Shown piece by piece: positions 1 through 7,941 of a DNA stretch of 64,000 nucleotides. The notes beneath the pieces were generated by a model. The model did not search any database, had not been told where the DNA came from, and saw nothing but the letters and a program-made list of their open reading frames with translations. The DNA is taken from NCBI RefSeq assembly GCF_030406325.1, contig NZ_JAUEQY010000004.1, positions 310,001 to 374,000 of the forward strand. The letters run 5' to 3'. Position numbers and translations under genes: made by a program. How positions within the stretch are numbered: the stretch's first letter is position 1; each line of letters begins with the position of its first letter. Source of the stretch: Actinomadura sp. DC4. GTDB taxonomy: Bacteria > Actinomycetota > Actinomycetes > Streptosporangiales > Streptosporangiaceae.

Positions 1-57
1 AAACATATCCGACAAAGCCAGTAGGTGCCGTTACGTCTCGCATCGTGGATCGCCGAA

Positions 58-73
58 AGTGACTCCTGTCACT
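58..73. promoter_or_regulatory. Inverted repeat, possible operator
   Basis: AGTGAC and GTCACT form a perfect 6-bp inverted repeat around a 4-base spacer, about 130 bases before the first gene. The position and symmetry would suit a regulator site, but no known consensus is matched and a chance palindrome of this size is quite possible. Confidence 0.2.
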
Positions 74-205
74 GGTGTTTCGCCTGGTGGATCTTGGTCG
101 GTGTGGGCCGCGCGACGTTATCCACAGCCTGCGCACGCGACCTTTCGCGCCCCACCCCCACCACGTCAGGCTGTCGTCAACACCGTCCCCCGGGAAGGCC
201 TTCAG

Positions 206-1102
206 ATGATCGACATCTCCGTGCCGGAGACCGTCACGACGCCCTTCGTCGTCGCCACCGCGCAGCCCCCGCACGACCCCGCTCAAGTGGCACGCGCCCG
301 GACACGCCACCCGTTAGCCGCCGACCTCCTCCGCACGCCGCTGGTCCGCGTCCGCACGCTGCCGGCCGGCGAGTCGGGCTACGCCGACCTGATCGAGGGC
401 GCGGCGTGGGCGCGGCCGGAGGACCGCCGCCTGCTGCCCAAGCTCACCCACCACGTCGTCGTCATGGGCCACATCCCGCCGGTCTCCCAGCCCGACCACG
501 GCCAGGCGACCCGGGCGATCGCCCGGGTGGTCGCCGAGGCGTGCGAGGGCGTGGTCTACGACGCCTGGTCGCACCAGGTGCTGCCGCACGACTTCCGCTA
601 CGGCGCGGAGCACCCGGAGTTCTGCCTGGCCGACGAGTGGCTGGCCACCTTCATCTCCGGAGGAGACTCGACGGGCGGCCTGCACCTGACGACCGCGGGC
701 CTGCATCGCTTCGCCCTGCCCGAGTTGGAGGCGCGAAAGGTCCCGCTCGGCAACGTCTTCGCCGCGGTGACGCTGCTGCGGTGCCTGGCGGTCACGCTCC
801 TGCACGAGCACTGGGACTGGCTCGCCTGCAACCCGGGCGCCCGGTCGCGCCGGCTCCAGCGGCACGCGTGGGTCGAGGGCCGCGACGTCTGGCGCTACTG
901 GGCGGCCGAGCCCCGAGAAACGTCCGGCGGGCGGGTGCGGGTCCGCCTCGTGCGCTCGCCCCAGGACGGCCCGCAGACGCTTCCGTACGTCGCCGTCGGC
1001 CCGCCGGCCGACTTCGCCGCCCCGGTCCGCGAATGGTGGAACGACGTCGTCGATCTCGCCATGCCCTACGTCCCGGAGGCCCCGCGGCGGACGGCCGCCT
1101 GA
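206..1102 (+). CDS. Unrecognised protein, first of a tandem paralogue pair
   Basis: A 298-residue protein of a family I do not recognise. The ATG at 206 is chosen because it follows a purine-rich GGGAAGG site and because its N-terminus (SVPETVTTPFV) matches the start of the next gene's product (SVPETVTSHYV). The two proteins align along their length: a middle stretch with a His-hydrophobic strand followed by an Ala-rich helix containing QATRAIARVVAEAC, a Trp/His-rich part (HEHWDWLACNPG), and a Trp-containing region near the C-terminus (DVWRYWAAEP). No signal peptide, membrane span or catalytic motif is evident, so it is probably cytosolic. The next gene starts 30 bases after its stop, so the pair is probably an operon from a local duplication. 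An upstream in-frame ATG at 59 would add 49 low-complexity residues and is not supported. Confidence 0.72.
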   Translation: MIDISVPETVTTPFVVATAQPPHDPAQVARARTRHPLAADLLRTPLVRVRTLPAGESGYADLIEGAAWARPEDRRLLPKLTHHVVVMGHIPPVSQPDHGQATRAIARVVAEACEGVVYDAWSHQVLPHDFRYGAEHPEFCLADEWLATFISGGDSTGGLHLTTAGLHRFALPELEARKVPLGNVFAAVTLLRCLAVTLLHEHWDWLACNPGARSRRLQRHAWVEGRDVWRYWAAEPRETSGGRVRVRLVRSPQDGPQTLPYVAVGPPADFAAPVREWWNDVVDLAMPYVPEAPRRTAA

Positions 1103-1132
1103 GCCGGCTCATCGATCTTTGAGGAGAGGGTC

Positions 1133-2089
1133 ATGTCCCATCTCGTGCTGTCCGTCCCGGAGACGGTGACCTCGCACTACGTGATCGCCACCAACGATCC
1201 ACTCGACGACCCGCGCGCGGCCGTGCCGTGGCGGGTGGCCGAGGAGTTCCGCCCCGCCGCCGTGGAGGCGCTGAAGACGCCGAGGCTGGGCGTCTTCACG
1301 ATCGCCGCCGACGAGGCGACGTGGCGCCTGGACGGCCTGCTGGCCTCCGACGACGACCGCCGTCGCGTCCGGGAGTCCTCACACCAGATCCTGGTCGTCC
1401 ACCGCGCCCCGACGGCGGCCCAGCCCCGGGGCGAGCAGACCGCCCGCGCGGTGGCCCGAGCCATCGCCGACGCCTGCGCCGGCACCCTGATCGACCCGCA
1501 GGCCCGCCAGGTCGTCCTGCGCGACGGCCTGGCCCGGCTGGAGCGCGGCTGGTTCCGGATGGGCGACCAGTGGTTCGGAACGCGGTACGAGTTCGAGGGC
1601 GGCACCGCCCGCCCACGCCACGACGGCGACCTGCGGGCGATGGAGACGTGCTCGTGCCTCCGCCTGACCTTGCTGGGCCTGCGCCGCTTCGGCCTGCCGG
1701 ACCTGGTGATCGACCAGGTCGCCTGCGCCCACGACCTGGCCGCCCTCAACCTGCTGCGCTCCCTGGCCTGCCGCCTGCTCACCGACCAGTGGCAGTGGGC
1801 CCGCCACCACCCGGGCAAGGCGACCCGCCCGGTCCACGACCACCCGAAAATCGACCCGGAGGACTTCTGGAACTTCTGGGCCGCCACCCCGTTCGTCGAC
1901 AGCCACCCGATAACGACCCGCCTGATCCCGATCTCCCGCACAACGCTGAAGGTCGCCCCACCGTCCGACTACCCGGGCACCCGAGCCACCTGGGCCCGCG
2001 AGGTCCTGGTCCCCTCGATGCCCCCACTGGTCGGCTGCCCGGCCGACGAAGACTCCCCACACCTCCACCCCGCCGAAAGCGAGGCCTGA
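1133..2089 (+). CDS. Unrecognised protein, second of the tandem paralogue pair
   Basis: A 318-residue paralogue of the preceding gene, preceded by GAGGAGAG. Shared landmarks are the N-terminal SVPETVTSHYVIATND, the HQILVVHRAP strand, the QTARAVARAIADAC helix, the DLAALNLLRSLACRLL segment with DQWQWARHHPG, and DFWNFWAA near residue 245. The conserved Trp/His-rich blocks suggest a folded single domain rather than a repeat protein. No known family assignment is made. Codon use is typical of the window, so both copies look like resident genes. The repeat-rich non-coding block begins immediately after its stop codon. Confidence 0.72.
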   Translation: MSHLVLSVPETVTSHYVIATNDPLDDPRAAVPWRVAEEFRPAAVEALKTPRLGVFTIAADEATWRLDGLLASDDDRRRVRESSHQILVVHRAPTAAQPRGEQTARAVARAIADACAGTLIDPQARQVVLRDGLARLERGWFRMGDQWFGTRYEFEGGTARPRHDGDLRAMETCSCLRLTLLGLRRFGLPDLVIDQVACAHDLAALNLLRSLACRLLTDQWQWARHHPGKATRPVHDHPKIDPEDFWNFWAATPFVDSHPITTRLIPISRTTLKVAPPSDYPGTRATWAREVLVPSMPPLVGCPADEDSPHLHPAESEA

Positions 2090-2184
2090 CCAAGCCCAAC
2101 CGGAGCCCGCGCGGGGGAGCCCGGACTCCCGCGCCCAGCCGGAACCCGTGCCGGGGAAGCCCGGACAGCCCGGGCTCGGGCCGG

Positions 2185-2400
2185 GGAGAGAACGAGAGGG
2201 GCCGCTTAGGGAGGTGCGACAGCCCTGCTGGGGCAGCCGCGGCCGCCCGGGGTCCGGCCCGGGCGGGGAGAACGAGAGGGAGACGCTTAGGGAGGTGTGA
2301 GCCCTGCTGGAGGCCTGACCGCGCGGGTCCAGTCCGGACCTGGCCCGGAGGAGAGAACGAGAGCGGCCGTCTGAGGAGATGCGACAACGCACCGCCGCTG
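2185..2400 (+). repeat. Three copies of a dispersed GAGAACGAGAG element
   Basis: Three head-to-tail copies, with cores at about 2185-2222, 2265-2300 and 2349-2388, each read GAGAACGAGAG followed by a variable GC stretch, CTTAGGGAGGTG or a variant, and GCGACA or a variant. Spacing is about 80 bases. Copies one and two also share GCCCTGCTGG after the core. Divergence between copies indicates an old duplication rather than recent slippage. Confidence 0.7.
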
Positions 2401-2469
2401 GACCACGTGGGGCGCTCCGGCCGCCCGGCAGACGCGCGTTGGTTTACGGGCGCTGCTGACCGGTCTGTG

Positions 2470-2541
2470 GACGCGGGCCGGTTTCCGGACGCGGGCGGGT
2501 TTGTGGACGCGGGCCGGTTTCCGGACGCCGGGCCGGCCTGC
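2470..2541 (+). repeat. 18-bp tandem repeat
   Basis: Three units of GACGCGGGCCGGTTTCCG (the middle one GACGCGGGCGGGTTTGTG) run from 2470 to 2523, followed by a decayed unit. The 18-bp period preserves reading frame, giving DAGRFP-like repeats on the plus strand, but no start site or conserved flanking protein supports translation. Confidence 0.7.
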
Positions 2542-2659
2542 GGCGTAGGCCGGTTTCCGGGCGCCGTGTCAGGCGCATGACGCTCCTCCCGCCGCCGGGC
2601 CAGCTCCTCCACCGCGCTCGGTAGCGGTTGGAGGTCGGTGTATGCGGCACGCCGCCCCG

Positions 2660-2689
2660 CTGGTCTGGTCTGGTCTGGTCTGGTCTGGT
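2660..2689 (+). repeat. CTGGT pentanucleotide run, six copies
   Basis: Six perfect consecutive copies of CTGGT. A 5-bp period would shift any reading frame when it expands or contracts, so it marks either slippage in non-coding DNA or a phase-variable tract. No gene is recognisable around it. Confidence 0.85.
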
Positions 2690-2691
2690 CT

Positions 2692-2765
2692 GCGGACGCG
2701 GGGCGGGTTTCCGGGTGGGAGCTGGTCTGCGACGCGGGGCGGGTTTCCGGGCGGGCGCTGGCCCG
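2692..2765 (+). repeat. 36-bp direct repeat doublet
   Basis: Two near-identical units begin GACGCGGGGCGGGTTTCC, each followed by a GGG-rich segment and a GCTGG-type ending. Their first half resembles the 18-bp unit at 2470, so the two arrays probably share an origin. Confidence 0.55.
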
Positions 2766-3017
2766 CGGACGCCGGGTCGCTCTCCGGACGTCGACCAGTC
2801 CGCGGACACCGGGTCGGTCGGCGGCCTCCGGACGTAGATGCCGCCCCACCGTCCCACCACCGCGCCTGCCGGGCTGACCGCGCCTGAGGGGGCGGTGGGA
2901 AGAGCCGGCGAGCCTGCAGCCGGCCTTCCGCGAGGCTGAGGCGGCGAGGGCTGCCCCAGCGCTGCCGATGTCCCGGGGCCTCGCAGAGGACACACGCGCG
3001 CCCCGGGCCTGGCCGAG

Positions 3018-3085
3018 GGGAGACCGAGAGGAGACGCCTGGGGAGACGCGACAACACGCCACCGCTGGACCACGTGACCGGTCTG
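3018..3085 (+). repeat. Fourth copy of the dispersed element
   Basis: This copy reads GAGACCGAGAGGAGACGCC, then GGGAGACGCGACAACACG and CACCGCTGGACCACGTG. It is closest to the third copy at 2349-2410, which carries GCGACAACGC and CGCTGGACCACGTGG in the same order. It lies about 630 bases after the third copy, with the short tandem repeats between them. Confidence 0.65.
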
Positions 3086-3321
3086 GTCGGTCTGCGGCGG
3101 CCGGGCTTGTCCTGAGGGTGGTATGCGCCGGTCAGTGCTGCGTCTGTCGGCCGTGAGCCGCCTGAGCGATGCTTCGCGGGCCATTCCGGCGCCCTCGTTG
3201 ATGGCGCCTTCCCGGTGCGATGCGCGCGTTCCCGCGATCGTTGGAGCCCGCTCAGGAGGCGATTGGCCGGGTGCGTTCTAGAATTCGGTTCACCCACCTT
3301 CCCCGTCCGCAGGGAGCAGAA

Positions 3322-4206
3322 GTGTCGTTCACCGAGATCGAGTACTCCGTCGCCGACCGGATCGCCACGATCACGCTCGACCGTCCGGAACGGCTCAACG
3401 CGTTCACGCTCGTTATGCGCGGGGAGCTCATCGAGGCGTTCGACCGCGCCGACGCCGATGACGAGGTTCGGGCCGTCGTCGTCACCGGTCGGGGGCGGGC
3501 GTTCTGTGCCGGTGCCGATCTGGAGCGCGGGGCCGGGACGTTCGACCATGAGGCTTCCAAGCACGTGCTCGGCGATCGGGAGGTCTTCGAGGACGGTTCG
3601 CCCCGGGACGGGGGAGGTACGGTCGCGCTGCGGATCGCGCGGTCGCTCAAACCGGTCATCGGGGCGATCAACGGTCCCGCGGTCGGTGTCGGGATCACGA
3701 TGACGCTGCCCATGGACGTCCGGCTGGCCGCCGACAGCGCGCGCTTCGGGTTCGTGTTCGCGCGGCGGGGGATCGTCACCGAGGCGGCCTCGAGCTGGTT
3801 CCTGCCTCGGCTGGTCGGCATCTCCCAGGCGATGGAATGGGCCGCGACCGGCCGGGTCTTCAACGCCGACGAGGCACTGCGCGGTCGTCTCGTATCCCGC
3901 CTCTATCCGGCGGAGGCCCTCCTAGACGCGGCATACGAACTCGCGGGCGAGATCGCGGCCAACACCTCCTCTGTGGCGGTCGCGGCGATCCGCCGCCTCA
4001 TGTGGTCGGGGCTCGGCTCGCCCACGCCCTGGGACGCTCACCGGGCCGACTCGGCTCTGATGCGGATCCTCGGCGCGGCCCCGGACGCCGCCGAAGGAGT
4101 CACGGCTTTTCTGGAGAAGCGCCCAGCCGGCTTCCCGATGAAGATGAGCCAAGATCTTCCCGCCGAAGTACCCCTCTGGCCGGAAGACCAGGGCGGGATC
4201 ATCTAA
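3322..4206 (+). CDS. Enoyl-CoA hydratase/isomerase family (crotonase fold) protein
   Basis: A 294-residue crotonase-fold protein. The GTG at 3322 is preferred because AGGGAG lies six bases before it and the product then begins SFTEIEYSVADRIATITLDRP, the usual family start. The CoA-binding and oxyanion-hole parts are present (AFCAGADL, and INGPAVGVG). The two glutamates used by true enoyl-CoA hydratases are not in their usual places: the first position reads GVGIT and the second falls in FVFARRGIVTEAASSW. A Glu in TEAASSW is retained, as in several actinobacterial isomerase-like members. Hydration is therefore less likely than isomerisation or another acyl-CoA reaction. It stands alone after the repeat block; its substrate cannot be told. 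Confidence 0.88.
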   Translation: MSFTEIEYSVADRIATITLDRPERLNAFTLVMRGELIEAFDRADADDEVRAVVVTGRGRAFCAGADLERGAGTFDHEASKHVLGDREVFEDGSPRDGGGTVALRIARSLKPVIGAINGPAVGVGITMTLPMDVRLAADSARFGFVFARRGIVTEAASSWFLPRLVGISQAMEWAATGRVFNADEALRGRLVSRLYPAEALLDAAYELAGEIAANTSSVAVAAIRRLMWSGLGSPTPWDAHRADSALMRILGAAPDAAEGVTAFLEKRPAGFPMKMSQDLPAEVPLWPEDQGGII

Positions 4207-4522
4207 CCTGCCCGGTGCCGTATCGGGCTCGGCCGTCACGCCCCTCGACGCCACCCAGGCCGGCCAAACGGCCTGTGGCCCACCCCATGGCCCTCGACGC
4301 CGCGGCGACGACACCGAAGTCGTACCCGCCAGGCGACAAGGCCCGGGCGCCGGCGAGCCTGCGGGGTTCTGCCGCACGCTCGGTCGAGGGTCCGCGGCGT
4401 ACCGGCCTCGGCCGTCAGACACCCGGGCTTGGCAGACCGGGCCGACCCGACGGTGAGGCCATGTCTGCCCACCAGGGCGAAGAAGGCCCGTCAGCCCCGG
4501 ATAGAGGGCTTCGGTCAGGTGT
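4207..4522. other. Gene-free stretch after the crotonase gene
   Basis: About 315 bases between the crotonase stop and the end of the truncated acetyltransferase remnant. The missing acetyltransferase catalytic domain would lie here on the minus strand, but I find none of its sequence in any minus frame, which suggests deletion rather than a simple frameshift. Confidence 0.5.
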
Positions 4523-4864
4523 TCAGGCGCCCGAGTCGGGGGAGGATCTCCGGCGCGGTGGTGGGGGAGGTACGACCTTGCCCGCGACCAGGTCGGCTTC
4601 GGCGACCGCCACCACGGAGTCGTCCCGGCGACGTACCTTTAGCACCCCATCAGCCCATGCCTGTAGGTTTCCGACAACATCGCTGTACGCTCCGTTAGGC
4701 AGCCGTCGGCGGAGCGACACGCGTCGCCCGACGTCGGAGGGGGATACGGCTACGACGTACCGAGCGGAAAATTGCGGTGCGATGTGACGCCCCCCATGTC
4801 GAAACGTGTGACTGATAACGGCAATACTAGGCAAGGAACCGCTGCGAGCCGTGGCGACGGCCAC
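4523..4864 (-). pseudogene. Truncated GNAT acetyltransferase: only the N-terminal SH3-like domain remains
   Basis: The minus strand encodes VSPSDVGRRVSLRRRLPNG and then VLKVRRRDDSVVAVAEADLV and AGKVVPPPPPRRR. This pattern is the small SH3-like domain that begins a family of actinobacterial GNAT acetyltransferases (Rv0428c type). The frame stops right after the Pro/Arg linker, where a GNAT domain of about 200 residues should follow. The only in-frame ATG (4864) has no ribosome site, and the valines at the expected domain start are GTC/GTA, so the start is also damaged or unusual. It lies divergently beside fdxA. I read it as a decayed gene; a short functional SH3-like protein cannot be excluded. 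Confidence 0.5.
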
Positions 4865-4883
4865 AGACGTTGAGGAGTACGAC

Positions 4884-5210
4884 GTGACCTACGTCATCGC
4901 GCAGCCTTGCGTGGACGTGCTCGACAAGGCATGCATCGAAGAGTGCCCCGTCGACTGCATCTACGAGGGCAAGCGCATGCTCTACATTCATCCGGACGAG
5001 TGCGTCGACTGTGGCGCATGTGAGCCGGTGTGCCCGGTCGAGGCGATCTTCTATGAAGATGACACGCCCGATCAGTGGAAGGACTTCTACAAGGCCAACG
5101 TGGAGTTCTTCGACGAACTGGGCTCACCGGGCGGGGCGTCCAAGGTCGGCAAGATCGACAAGGACCACCCGGTCGTGTCGGTGCTGCCGCCTCAGGGCGA
5201 CGAGGCCTGA
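4884..5210 (+). CDS. fdxA: Seven-iron ferredoxin
   Basis: A 108-residue ferredoxin with cysteines at 9, 17, 21, 25, 40, 43, 46 and 50. The CxxCxxC run in ECVDCGACEPVCP binds a [4Fe-4S] cluster, while the first group (CVDVLDKACIEECPVDC) supplies the [3Fe-4S] ligands. It is a cytosolic electron carrier. GTG at 4884 is the start: TGAGGAG lies seven bases upstream and the mature-like start TYVIAQPCVDVLDKACIEECP follows directly. The aminotransferase gene dapC begins 67 bases later on the same strand, an adjacency also found in M. tuberculosis (Rv1177-Rv1178, from memory). Cotranscription is likely although the two activities have no obvious direct link. Confidence 0.96.
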   Translation: MTYVIAQPCVDVLDKACIEECPVDCIYEGKRMLYIHPDECVDCGACEPVCPVEAIFYEDDTPDQWKDFYKANVEFFDELGSPGGASKVGKIDKDHPVVSVLPPQGDEA

Positions 5211-5276
5211 GGACCGGATGAACGAGCGCGCCGTCTGTCTCTCGTAGGCGGGCGGCGCGCGTCAGCTGGGAGACGC

Positions 5277-6362
5277 ATGATCAAGACGTTGCCGGACTTC
5301 CCGTGGGACCTGCTGGCCCCGTACAAGACACAGGCACAGCACCACCCGGACGGCATCGTCGATCTGTCGATCGGCACGCCGGTCGACCCCACGCCCCAGC
5401 TCGTACGCAGGGCGCTGGCCGATGCCGCCGACGCGCCCGGCTATCCCGCGACGTACGGCACTCCCGAGGTCCGTGACGCCGCCGCCGGCTGGCTGAGCAG
5501 GCGACTCGGGGTCGTGGCCGATCCGGCGGCCGTCCTTCCGGTGATCGGCACCAAAGAGCTCGTCGCGTGGCTGCCGACGCTGCTCGGCGCCGGGCCCGGC
5601 GACACCGTCGCCATCCCCGGCCTCGCCTACCCGACGTACGACGTCGGCGCGCGTATCGCCGGTGCGACCTCCCAGGCCGTCGACGGCCTGCTGACGCTCG
5701 GCCCGCAGACGCCGAAGATCGTTTGGATCAACTCGCCGTCCAACCCGACCGGTCAGGTGCTGCCCGCCGAGCACCTGCGCAAGGTCGTCGACTGGGCTCG
5801 TGAGCGCGGCGTGATCCTCATCAGCGACGAGTGCTACGCCGAACTCGGCTGGGAGGCCCAGCCCGTCTCCGTACTCCACCCGGACGTGTGCGGCGAAGAT
5901 CACACCGGTCTTCTCGCCGTGCATTCGCTGTCCAAGCGGTCGAACCTCGCCGGCTACCGCGCCGGTTTCGTCGCCGGGGACCCACGGCTGGTCAAAGAGC
6001 TGCTCGAGGTCCGCAAGCACGCCGGGATGATCGTGCCCGCGCCGATCCAGGCCGCGATGGCGGCGGCGCTCGGCGACGACGAGCACGTCGAGGAGCAGCG
6101 GGCCCGCTACGCTCGCCGCCGCGACGCCCTGCGCACCGCCTTCGAGGCCTGCGGTTTCCGCGTCGACCACTCCGAGGGCGGCCTCTACCTCTGGCTGACC
6201 CGCGACGAGCCGTGCTGGGACACCGTTAAGACCCTGGCCGAACTGGGCATCCTCGTAGCACCGGGGGAGTTCTACGGCACACGCGGCGCGCAGCACGTAC
6301 GCGCGGCGTTCACCGCGACGGACGAACGGGTCGCCGCCGCCGCGGCGCGCCTCATGGCCTGA
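5277..6362 (+). CDS. dapC: N-succinyldiaminopimelate aminotransferase
   Basis: A 361-residue class I/II PLP-dependent aminotransferase that transfers an amino group from glutamate to N-succinyl-2-amino-6-ketopimelate in lysine and diaminopimelate synthesis. Landmarks are the substrate-binding N-terminus (SIGTPVDPTP), INSPSNPTGQ near 155, SDECYAELGW near 185, the PLP-binding lysine K220 in VHSLSKRSN, and the following GYRAGF arginine. ATG at 5277 follows CTGGGAG. Family length is normal. dapE, the next enzyme in the same branch, is 5.6 kb downstream, so the pathway is clustered but not in one operon. Some actinobacterial members also transaminate prephenate. Confidence 0.92.
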   Translation: MIKTLPDFPWDLLAPYKTQAQHHPDGIVDLSIGTPVDPTPQLVRRALADAADAPGYPATYGTPEVRDAAAGWLSRRLGVVADPAAVLPVIGTKELVAWLPTLLGAGPGDTVAIPGLAYPTYDVGARIAGATSQAVDGLLTLGPQTPKIVWINSPSNPTGQVLPAEHLRKVVDWARERGVILISDECYAELGWEAQPVSVLHPDVCGEDHTGLLAVHSLSKRSNLAGYRAGFVAGDPRLVKELLEVRKHAGMIVPAPIQAAMAAALGDDEHVEEQRARYARRRDALRTAFEACGFRVDHSEGGLYLWLTRDEPCWDTVKTLAELGILVAPGEFYGTRGAQHVRAAFTATDERVAAAAARLMA

Positions 6363-6461
6363 CCGGCCGATCCGGCCGTACGCGGACTGTGCGGCTCCGC
6401 CGCCATGGTGTTACATGGAACCGAATAAGGTTCTACTTACACCCGTCCGAGGAGCCAGGCG

Positions 6462-7604
6462 ATGCAGCGCGAGATCTTCAGCGAGGAACACGAGGCCTTC
6501 CGCGACACCGTGCGGTCCTTCATCGCCAAGGAGGTCGCGCCGTTCCACGAGCAGTGGGAGAAGGACGGTGTCGTCTCCCGCGACGTGTGGCTGGCCGCGG
6601 GGCGGCAGGGGCTGCTCGGCATCGACATCGACGAGGAGTACGGCGGCGGCGGGGAGACCGACTACCGCTACTACGTCGTCATGAACGAGGAACTCGCCCG
6701 CGCGGGCGTCCACGGCCCGGGCTTCGCGGTGCACAACGACATCAACGGCGGATACCTCGGCCGCCTCGCCACCGACGAGCAGAAGCGCCGCTGGCTGCCC
6801 GGCTACTGCTCCGGTGAGATCATCACGGCCATCGCGATGACCGAGCCGTCCGCAGGCTCCGACCTGCAGGGCATCAAGACCACCGCGGTCAAGGACGGCG
6901 ACGACTACGTCCTCAACGGGCAGAAGACGTTCATCACCAACGGCATCCTGTCCGACCTCGTCATCGTCGTCGCCAAGACCGACCCGGAGGCCGGCCACAA
7001 GGGCATCAGCCTGCTGGTCGTCGAGCGCGGGATGATCGGCTTCGAGCGCGGCCGCAACCTGGACAAGATCGGCCTGCACGCGCAGGACACCGCCGAACTC
7101 TACTTCGACAACGTACGGGTCCCCAAGGAGAACCTCCTCGGTGAGGAGGGCGAGGGCTTCATCTACCTCATGCAGAACCTCCCGCGCGAGCGCGTGACCA
7201 TCGGCGTCACCTCCCTGGCCGGCGCGGAGAAGGCGTTCGAGGAGACCGTGGAGTACTGCCGCAACCGCGAGGCGTTCGGCCGGGCGATCGGGCGGTTCCA
7301 GCACAACCGGTTCACCCTCGCGGAGATGAAGACCGAGCTCACGATCGCCCGGTCGTTCACGGACCGCTGCGTGTCGGAGCACGTCGAGAACCGCCTCGGC
7401 ACCGAGGAGGCCTCGATGCTCAAGTGGTGGAACACCGAGCTGTGCAACCGCGTCATCGACCGCTGCCTGCAACTTCACGGCGGGTACGGCTACATGACGG
7501 AGTACCCGATCGCCAAGGCCTACCTCGACGCCCGCATCCAGACGATCTTCGGCGGTACGACCGAGATCATGAAGGAGATCATCGGCCGGAGCCTCGACGT
7601 CTGA
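6462..7604 (+). CDS. Acyl-CoA dehydrogenase
   Basis: A 380-residue FAD-dependent acyl-CoA dehydrogenase for alpha,beta-desaturation of an acyl-CoA. The first signature AIAMTEPSAGSDL lies near residue 125 and the second in HGGYGYMTEYPIAKAY near 345. The usual medium-chain catalytic Glu position reads IFGGTTE, so it is absent there; as in long-chain and isovaleryl-CoA enzymes the base is probably E243 in LPRERV. The C-terminal half is strikingly like long-chain dehydrogenases (FGGTTEIMKEIIGR). ATG at 6462 has GAGGAG seven bases before it. No electron-transfer flavoprotein or thiolase gene lies nearby, so the exact chain-length role is open. Confidence 0.93.
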   Translation: MQREIFSEEHEAFRDTVRSFIAKEVAPFHEQWEKDGVVSRDVWLAAGRQGLLGIDIDEEYGGGGETDYRYYVVMNEELARAGVHGPGFAVHNDINGGYLGRLATDEQKRRWLPGYCSGEIITAIAMTEPSAGSDLQGIKTTAVKDGDDYVLNGQKTFITNGILSDLVIVVAKTDPEAGHKGISLLVVERGMIGFERGRNLDKIGLHAQDTAELYFDNVRVPKENLLGEEGEGFIYLMQNLPRERVTIGVTSLAGAEKAFEETVEYCRNREAFGRAIGRFQHNRFTLAEMKTELTIARSFTDRCVSEHVENRLGTEEASMLKWWNTELCNRVIDRCLQLHGGYGYMTEYPIAKAYLDARIQTIFGGTTEIMKEIIGRSLDV

Positions 7605-7941
7605 GGCTCGTACGGCCGCTTGGTCGATCGACGTCAGAATCCGTACGGCGTCGTTTCCGGTGCTCTTCGGGCACCATGTCTCCGAATGGCTTGGCAGGGG
7701 TGTATCCGCTGGCCACGGCATCGGCGTACGGCATCGTGCGGTGGCGTGCCGGGTGGGCGCGTTTAGGGATGCATCCCCAGGGCATCGGGGGTCTCGACGT
7801 GAGATACAGAGCTGAGATGGCCGAGAGAAACGCGCCCGCCGGGTGCGGAGGCCGTGATGCGGGCGGTGCTTCTCCTACCCCGACGAAGTGGCCGCCCGAT
7901 AGCAGGACGGAAACGACGATCGTCCGGAAAAGGAGCCATTG
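7605..7941. other. Gene-free leader of the Lys/Ala-rich protein
   Basis: About 340 bases with no supported gene; short frames here have no ribosome site. The stretch includes the possible stress promoter at 7761-7785. Confidence 0.5.
7761..7785 (+). promoter_or_regulatory. Possible sigma-B-type stress promoter
   Basis: GTTT, a 15-base spacer and GGGCAT resemble the actinobacterial general-stress promoter pattern GTTT-N14-16-GGGTAT, with one mismatch in the -10 element. It would start transcription about 150 bases before the Lys/Ala-rich gene. A single match in GC-rich DNA is weak evidence. Confidence 0.25.

Larger units (their letters stand above)
2090..3321. other. Repeat-rich stretch without a convincing gene
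   Basis: About 1.2 kb between the paralogue pair and the crotonase gene. Long open frames exist on both strands but encode only Pro/Arg/Gly low-complexity sequence, lack ribosome sites, and overlap one another, as expected from very GC-rich repetitive DNA. The block contains four diverged copies of one longer element, an 18-bp and a 36-bp tandem repeat, and a CTGGT run, listed separately. I see no transposase, terminal inverted repeat or RNA gene in it. Confidence 0.6.

Noticed and set aside
1228-2580. Long plus-strand frame overlapping the second paralogue
   Set aside because: It is in another frame of a gene with clear paralogue support; composition is Pro/Arg/Gly shadow sequence.
2185-3085. 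The dispersed repeats as a CRISPR array
   Set aside because: Copies are diverged, unevenly spaced, and separated by related rather than unique spacers; no cas genes.
2444-3184. Long minus-strand frame with Pro/Arg-rich repeats (RPETGPRPQT-like)
   Set aside because: Low-complexity translation of tandem repeats, no ribosome site, several overlapping alternatives, and no recognisable domain.
3837-4787. Plus-strand frame running past the crotonase gene
   Set aside because: Overlaps the conserved crotonase frame and the acetyltransferase remnant; sequence is low complexity.
5225-5260. GCGCGCCG/CGGCGCGC inverted repeat between fdxA and dapC
   Set aside because: Loop is long (about 19 bases) and the stem is simple GC sequence; chance pairing is likely.
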